A stretch of DNA of 64,000 bases, taken from positions 2,269,352 to 2,333,351 of the forward strand of contig NW_022145596.1 of NCBI RefSeq assembly GCF_000002235.5. The letters are read 5' to 3'. Position numbers and translations under genes: made by a program. The notes beneath the pieces are model-generated. The model was not told the origin of the DNA and did not search any database. It worked only from the letters and a program-made list of their open reading frames with translations. Below are positions 57,204 to 64,000 of this stretch, piece after piece. Position 1 is the first letter of the stretch; each line of letters begins with the position of its first letter. Source of the stretch: Strongylocentrotus purpuratus. Lineage: Eukaryota; Echinodermata; Echinoidea; Camarodonta; Strongylocentrotidae.

Positions 57204-57600
57204 TGGGAGAGTGAGGGGGATTGAGAAGAAAAAGAATAAGAAGAAAGAGAAGGAAAAGAAGAAGAAAAAGAAGAGAAAAGAGAAGAGAAAAAAGAACACA
57301 CAGAGTGAGAAGTAGAAAGAGAGTAAGAAATAGAACAAGAAAGTAAAAAGAGGGATCGAGGGAGGTGGAGAAGTGAGTGAGAAAGAGAGAAAACAAAGAG
57401 AGAGAGAGAGAAATAGAAAAACAGAGATGAATTTATTTGAGCGACAGAATATGGCAAAGAGACAAGGAGGAAAGGGAGAGAGAGAGGGGGTCGTTGAAAA
57501 GAAGGAGATAGGGGAGAAGGTGGGCTAGATCAAGGGAGAGAGAGTAAAACAGAGAGAGGGGGGAGAAAGAGAAAGAGAGAGAGTGAAACGTTGGAGATAA
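57116..57600. repeat. Purine-rich (GA/GAA)n tract, about 480 bp
   Basis: Nearly uninterrupted purines on the plus strand with GA runs at about 57166-57202 and elsewhere. Confidence 0.92.
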
Positions 57601-58777
57601 AGAGTTGAGGAGTGAGAAGCTACAAGTGTATGCAATTGTTGATTATCCAAAAGCGACTTCACGCATGCACGGCGGGGGAAAACAGACAGAGAAAACGGGG
57701 TGAAACGGGTGGGAGAAACCAAGCACTTATTTGATTAAACAAATTGATTAAATTGACGCTGATAGGCCCACCATAAATGTCTAATAATGCTTGCTTCTCG
57801 TTTCACCCTTTGAAATGCAATATGCGGACTGTGATGGTTGAGTGGAGAAGGGTGAAAATGCGACTTAATTGAATTCAGACCTCCTGCTCTACATGAAAGA
57901 AGGCGAATATTGTACATTAATTGCAATGAACACTTGCTATACCAGACACATTCCACTTTGTCCATGTGCATGTTCTTTTAAATGTCTTCACAATTTATTA
58001 CATTGGTGACCAAATGCTAGCCCTTAGAATTCAGAATAAAAGTTAATGAAAATTGTCTAAGAAAAAATAATGAGAAATCAACTACTTAATTCTTGAAATG
58101 AATGATTATCTTATGAACGATGTATTTTCTTTTGCTTTGTTTTACTATTTATTGTTGGCAAAATCCAAGCTGGCTTTTACCTTATAACATATAATTTGAT
58201 AGGATAATTTCGTTGTAATTGATTTAATAATCATTCCCCCCCCCCCCACAACCATAGTAAAAATCTTTCTTTTCTCATTTACAATCAAGCTGTGTTAAGA
58301 TAACAGACCTGTTTAAGTATCTGAAATATTGTATCTATTATTATCATTATTTTCTTATGGCAACCACAACTTGATATTGAGTTTCAAATGAAATTACATG
58401 TTATGAACTGAAATAAAGTATACGGCAGAGTAAACAAATTGATGATTTGATCGATTTGTCAATAAACATACCGGTATATCGGTAAATGGATATAGAAATA
58501 AGGCCGTGCATATGTAAATTGATAGAAATGTTATCGACGTATATACGCACAATCTGTCGAAGAAATTAAGAAAGAAAATCGATCTAGAATAAACTACATA
58601 GATACAAACACAAAATTAAGCGTTCCACTTTTAGTGAACAATGCTTCACAACCTTGCACTTGATCTGCGAACAATTTTGTTTTCGGGGAGGGCGCGGGGG
58701 AGGGATGCCTCGCTATTCAGTTTAGCACGTTTCCCGCCATTAGTAAAATAGGAGTCGTCTGCTTGTGTTCTGGTAGC

Positions 58778-58812
<35 letters not shown>

Positions 58813-59560
58813 AGCACTGGTCGGTACTCGGTCTCAAATTGAACATTGTTACAGCTTACGATAAGACGTTCGTCAGGTACGTGTTGGATAGAAAAGATGG
58901 TGGAAATGTGTCGTATGTAGAACAGACGATGCAACGTCTGTGACTTTTACAACATGTTCAAAATTAGATCAAAATCACAGATAGGGAGAGACAGGTTCAT
59001 GGTGTCTATGGGTAGTTACCTCACATAATAGTAACTCCTTTTCTTTGGGGGACATTGACCAATGCTTTTAAGGTCATTCGTTCAATTCTGTCCACGAATC
59101 CGTGAGCTCATATTGTGTTGATCACCAAGGGCTTCAAGGCCCTTGTACAGGTCTTGTACTTATAATCAGCGCCATAATGATTTTCGTGATGTTCACCATT
59201 TCAATACTTTTGTTTAGTTTGAATGAAGAGGAGTACATGATTTAGGATTCGTCATATTTTATCATTGTATGTTGCATGGAAGGATACGGCATTGTGTAGT
59301 TGCTCCTTTGATTTGCCTTAGTATGTGACCAAACAAAAACATTCAACCAGGTTTTAAGTTTGAGAATAATGTATTTTGTAATCTAATTACTCATAACAGT
59401 TATGAACATCATATTTGTCTTCATTCTTAAATATGAGCCGAATTTTGTATGACATTTCGAGCATGTTTCGCTTTATAATATCTGTCCAGCATCTATTATT
59501 TGAAATCCTTTATAACTATCTTTATTGGCTTGTGGAGAAGAGATGTTGGACGAGGAATAT
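57601..59560. other. Intergenic sequence
   Basis: A C tract at 58236-58247 and (CT)n at 58780-58809; otherwise AT-rich unique sequence without a recognised gene. Confidence 0.6.
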
Positions 59561-59565
59561 ATTGA

Positions 59566-59600
59566 AAGAGAGAGAATAGAAGAGCAGAGAGGGGAGAGAG

Positions 59601-59643
<43 letters not shown>
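59566..59643. repeat. (GA)n microsatellite
   Basis: Pure GA at about 59604-59642 within a purine tract. Confidence 0.95.
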
Positions 59644-59647
<4 letters not shown>

Positions 59648-60765
59648 GGGCAGATAGACAATGGTGAAAGAAATTGATTAAAATCATTACATTACAAATA
59701 TATTCTGTCAAATCAAAATTGGATGTTAATATTTCGCATAGGTTGAATTTGGAACAAGTCAGAACTTTTCCCTACATTACAGAAACGATTGTAATTCATT
59801 TTCTGCCACCAATCTGAAATACATAAAATAGCATGCGATAAAAAGCCTGGAAAGGCTCAAATACGCAAACTAAGGCAGATGCCACCGTATTTTTGACCGT
59901 TTTTCAAGGCCGATTAAAGAATTCGAATGATTGAATGAAATCATTTTCCACAGAGATAGCATAACGATGGAATTCATGGTGCTTATTATTGTAGCCTTCT
60001 GTTTCCATGAGAAAGAAATTTTCACTCATATTTGCTCAATTTATTCAAAATTCAACGCGAAAAGTAATTTACTACCCTAGTCTCATCACGCTCTTCGATA
60101 CAATCGACATACAATGATCATTTGTCCCCGGCCAAGATTAAGGTCAGGAAATCACTCAAATACATTATTTTGATGTAAATAGTGCTTATGATGATAAGTG
60201 TGAAATATAGCCGCTCAATAGCCTTGAATATATCATGAATTTGCGGTGGTCTGTTTTTGTAAGTCACATAAAGATCCAATGCATGATAATTCTGATTACA
60301 TGCTGAATTTAACTCTATATGTTATAGAAAATCATTCAAATCGTCACCTTGTATAGTGATGAATTCTATGATAATTATCATCCAAACTAAATTTGCTAGA
60401 TGTTATCTTCTAACTTCTACATTAATTTTGTGGAAGTGCTTCCCCCAAATGATTTCGTTCGCCAAATCATCATGTCGAGTCATCACACTTATACTTCCCA
60501 ATATCTAGCTAAAGTAAGAACTACATGATTGGCCTGTGTCAGGTCCCACCCAATGCATGTACCCCTCAGCATGTCAAACCTCAGTAGATGGTCCATGGTC
60601 TGAGGGCCCACCCTGCCTGCACTCACAGTCTGCCCAATGATATAGTTCGCTGAATTAACAATGCTTATAAGTTTTTCTCGGTCGGGGCAGATTCACGTGT
60701 ATGTGACATAGCTCAGAGGTGGGAGCGGGGTTGGTAGGGTCGGAGTAAGAGCAGAGATAAAATGG
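59644..60765. other. Intergenic unique sequence
   Basis: No gene or repeat recognised. Confidence 0.6.
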
Positions 60766-60782
60766 CAAGAAAAAGAAGAACA

Positions 60783-60815
<33 letters not shown>

Positions 60816-60942
60816 AAAGAGAGAGAGAGAAAAAGAAAGAGAGAGAGAGAGGCAGAGAGATAGACGGAGAAACAGAGAGAAAAAGAGAGATAGAGAAAGT
60901 AAAAGAGGGAGGGAGAGAGAGAGAGAGAGAGAGAGAAGAGAC
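60766..60942. repeat. (GA)n-rich tract
   Basis: Purine tract with GA runs at about 60789-60812 and 60915-60935. Confidence 0.94.
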
Positions 60943-61484
60943 ATGCTTACACATGGTAAAGAGTTTGGGAGAGGGGAGAAGGAGAGGATGGTGTAAGAGA
61001 AATGAAATTATATATTTCCCAACCAACCATGTGGGATACCCACGTTCACCCCCTCCCTCCCCTGCTCTGTTGAAACGTAGGCCTATCATTGACATTCATA
61101 ATTAATATTTTAAAAAACATTGAAGATTTGATTTTGTTTTTCTTCCAAGAATATGCAACATTATCTAAACGTTTACATTTAGACCTAAGTATTATTTTTT
61201 TGTATTTAATAAGTTACACATTTTAAGCTTAACAACGTTTTGTTACAATCATATCATATCTACAATAATAAATGAAACTCAACCCAAATATTACAACAGA
61301 TTTTGGTTCTCTCTATTCCTACACACAGTACTTAAAAAAAATATGCTGTGTTCCCTCTTTAAGTTTATTGGTGTTTTTCTTCTTTTATTTTGACATTTTT
61401 AAGTGAAACCCTCTCTCCCACCTCCCTCTATCTGTTTCCTTGTGTTTTCTCCTCACTTTTAACCAGAACAAACAGAAGTAACTT

Positions 61485-61572
61485 AGGAGAGGGAGAGAGA
61501 GAGAGAGAGAGAGAGATGGGGGGAGGGACAGGCACATGGAAAGACAGTCAGAGAAATGAGGAGAGACAAAGA

Positions 61573-61603
<31 letters not shown>

Positions 61604-61625
61604 AAGATGAAGAGAGAAAAGGGAG
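61485..61625. repeat. (GA)n-rich tract
   Basis: GA runs at about 61491-61515 and 61578-61602, the last microsatellite before the POU4 promoter region. Confidence 0.94.
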
Positions 61626-61939
61626 TAGAATTTATGTATAAAGTTAATACAGGTAAAATAGATATGGTATGATTCGAGGAATTCTGTTTCGATTCATCTC
61701 CATGAATGAATACAAACACGGATTCATTTCCTTTCGAAACTTTATAATGGCGACAGAATAATCATGATAATAGTTAAGTTTTGTTTTGTATCTTTAACAT
61801 GGTTATGTTTGGTGTTATCGGTTAATTTCAGCTTTTACGAACTCCAAGAGAGTAAAGGTCTCTTTTCAACGAGCCACGAACTACATTGGGTCAATTATTC
61901 TTAGAAAAAACCCGAAGAAGATGAATAAAGTATAGCAAA

Positions 61940-63099
61940 AATCAGCTAGCTGAGATAAGAGAGCGCATGCGTAATGAGTGCTAGGTCGGATGAGCGCGCT
62001 CATTGGGTAGTGCTGAGGTGAGTATACAAGTTACATGGCGGAGCTGAGCTGAGAGCGGAGTTTAGCATGGTGCGCAATGGCGTACGGGTATGGCGCCTAC
62101 TAGCCAATCCGACGGCCTGATAGCGGTTCAGCGTTCCCACTGATCACTTTCAATAGGGCTTACTACGACAGGTGATGTGCATAGGGTAATGGTTTCCGGA
62201 CAACAAGTTGGAAGACAGAGTGCGGAAGAGAGAGTGAGAGGGAGAGAGGATAGCCCAATTCACTTGCTAAGCTGTCAACAAAAACCATCGAGAAGAAGGG
62301 TAAATAGTCACGGCTTGACATGACTGAACGTCATCAAAACTCAAACAATAAGACGAGTAGGATGAGGAGTTTGGTTTGTTAGTTCGACGTCGCGTCGATG
62401 TTGTCGCTTTACTTCAAAGCCGACCCACACTCGGTGATCGAGTTTGATCCGAAAGCATAACATCCACCCTTCTTCGTTTCCCGTCTCATTTTCCGTCAGG
62501 CTTTCGCCATCCATGGCCGACATTTCCTAAGCTCCGATGAGAAGTAACTCAGACTTGAGTTCTCGCTTCCAGAATTAAAACTCGACTGTTTATATTCCGT
62601 TTTTCTCTGGACGTTAACCTTTTTCAGCAGGACACCGGGTCATAACTTCCCTCCTCACCACAAAAAAAATCGAAGACATCCCTACTCAGCCCTGGCCCTG
62701 TACCGCGGACAAGGTGTTTGAACACAAGACTCTACCGCACACTCACAATCTTCTTTCTGTTCAAAGAAGAAACAGAAAAAGAAGGACAAAAATCGATTCC
62801 AAACCTTTCGCAAAGAAAAGGACCCGCTAAAGTGCTACCCTTACAGTTGTAAGTTTCTTTTCTCCCATCCTCGATCTATAACTGTTGTTACGTACAGCTG
62901 ATTTAAGAAAAACGCCTGCGAGTTTCAGCTCCTTGGCACAGAGGCGACGCCATTGCTTCTTCATAGTAAACACTTGGGGAGCTTCGAACCACAATCTGTC
63001 AGAAACATTTGAGCAGAGCCATCGTGATCAGCCGAACCTACGCTGGAGTTAATACCTCCATTCCGCTACTCGGGAGGAGGCAACCCAGAGCGTTATCCA
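61940..63099 (+). promoter_or_regulatory. Candidate POU4 promoter and 5' leader
   Basis: After tens of kilobases of repeat-laden AT-rich sequence this kilobase is CpG-richer and free of microsatellites. It has a perfect NRF1-type GCGCATGCG (61963-61971), an inverted CCAAT box (ATTGG, 62002-62006) and ATGGCGG (62035-62041). If transcription starts near 62,030 the leader is about 1 kb and carries a short upstream reading frame beginning at 62035 (five codons). A donor-like GTAAGT at 62849 leaves open a small 5' UTR intron. All of this is inferred from motifs and position. Confidence 0.5.
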
Positions 63100-63231
63100 A
63101 TGATGAATATGAAGGAGCATGTTGGCATGCATCCTCCCCCGCTTGGGCCGGGAGGACCCAAGTACTCACCGCTTCATCGCCACCATGACCGGGGACTCGA
63201 GATGACAAGACGACATTGCATGAACGGACCA
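63100..63231 (+). CDS. POU4: POU4/Brn3 class IV POU homeodomain transcription factor, first coding exon, partial
   Basis: 132 nt, 44 codons, ending at a strong donor (CCA|GTAAGT) in phase 0. The peptide opens MMNMKEHVGMHP, then PKYSPLH, then EMTRRHC, which follows the N-terminus of POU4 proteins in order and spacing (vertebrate POU4F3: MMAMN..GMHP..PKFSSLH..EAMRRVC). In vertebrates this exon is separate from the second exon that carries the rest of the POU-IV box, the POU-specific domain and the homeodomain; here that exon lies beyond the right edge. POU4 factors specify sensory and other neurons. The match is to a short stretch only, but exon length, position of the splice and neighbouring genes all agree. 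Confidence 0.85.
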
Positions 63232-64000
63232 GTAAGTCATCTTTCCATATCCATTCTCCTCTTTCTGTTTAATCTTTCTTTCGTTAATCATCCTCTTTAT
63301 TCTTTATAACAAAAACAAATATGAGTATATACAATTCGTCTACTTTGAGACTTATAATAACTAACATACATTATAATGTTTATTGTAATTGCTATATTGT
63401 ATTGCTTAATCCCCACTTGATTAGAAGTCTTATTTTCATCTTGTTTTCTATCATCATCAACATGGTGTTATTTACATGTTTTTTCCTTTTTAGATTGTTA
63501 AGAATTTACTGCTACCATAATTATGTATTTTGTTAACATTTGTAGGTATTTACATTACCTGTATGGATCATAACTATATTTTATTTGACATAATGAGGCA
63601 CAGCAACGTAGGCCTACATCTTACGAAAGATAATGAACACGAATAACATTATTAAAATTGTCAATATATTTGAACAACAATCATCAATCAAATAATTAAA
63701 ATGTATATATGTTTTGTTATGATTGCTATTAAGTTGACAGAATGTCCATATTAGCTTACAAATTATTTTGATGAGGTCTGAACAGTTTTAGCATCATATC
63801 AAATCAGTGTTTGCAATGTTTTTAGGAAACGGATGCATTTTTAATGAGCTACTAATTCAAGCAGATTATTTTAGCTCATTTGTGCATTTAATTAACGTCC
63901 CGAAAAGACTTTAATTAACATAATTGGCGATGGAAATATAAAAATATCTTTCGAATATCAATGAGACATATTTCTGTGATCGAGACTGGGAAATAAAACG
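63232..64000 (+). other. POU4 intron 1 (start)
   Basis: 769 bp of AT-rich sequence after the donor; no second exon, repeat or other gene recognised before the window ends. Confidence 0.7.

Noticed and set aside
187..62000. Many Ser/Leu, Arg/Glu and Pro open frames on (CT)n/(GA)n tracts
   Set aside because: Microsatellite translation artefacts.
1..64000. CRISPR arrays, operons, prophage or bacterial features
   Set aside because: The window is plainly eukaryotic nuclear DNA; the only regular arrays are minisatellites without spacer-repeat logic.

Overview
This is a eukaryotic (metazoan) genomic window: it is AT-rich, has long GT-AG introns, is crowded with (CT)n/(GA)n and other microsatellites, and carries many short non-autonomous transposons. 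The genes, tRNA-derived SINEs and TE families look like those of a marine invertebrate deuterostome, most plausibly an echinoderm. That organism call is a judgement from texture, not proof.

Three protein-coding genes are supported. (1) Minus strand, 6383 down to 5254: the first three coding exons of SLC10A7 (orphan SLC10-family membrane transporter); the rest lies left of the window. (2) Plus strand, 6759-23926: a complete six-exon RNF219/OBI1 gene (RING E3 ligase, 567 residues), head to head with SLC10A7, with only 375 bp between the two start codons. (3) Plus strand, 63100-63231: the first coding exon of a class IV POU homeobox gene (POU4/Brn3), which continues off the right edge. Between RNF219 and POU4 lie about 39 kb without recognisable coding sequence.

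The gene set is the main biological point. As I recall the human map, RNF219/OBI1 is next to POU4F1 (13q31) and SLC10A7 is next to POU4F2 (4q31). Here all three sit in one block with matching relative orientations, as expected of the linkage that existed before vertebrate genome duplication split the POU4 paralogues. The 39-kb desert is therefore a candidate POU4 regulatory landscape.

Layout: 1-5250 SLC10A7 intron with a hAT element (1451-2066, 8-bp target duplication, nested reverse-transcriptase fragment), a tRNA-SINE (2194-2485) and a MITE (4740-5036); 5254-6383 SLC10A7 exons; 6384-6758 shared promoter; 6759-23926 RNF219 with a LINE remnant, two copies of a TTAA-flanked MITE and other repeats in its introns; 23927-about 26420 probable 3' UTR/downstream region with another TTAA-flanked MITE; 26420-61940 desert with microsatellites, hAT elements at 30632, 43737 and 47786, and a 940-bp palindromic element at 55448-56387; 61940-63231 POU4 promoter/5' UTR and first coding exon.

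The most unusual non-genic structure is the 3,072-bp element at 47786-50857. It has hAT-type termini and an exact 8-bp target duplication but no transposase. Its interior is a 20-unit minisatellite of about 113 bp, with higher-order organisation and a GC hairpin in nearly every unit, preceded by a second, different 4-unit array that also carries GC hairpins.
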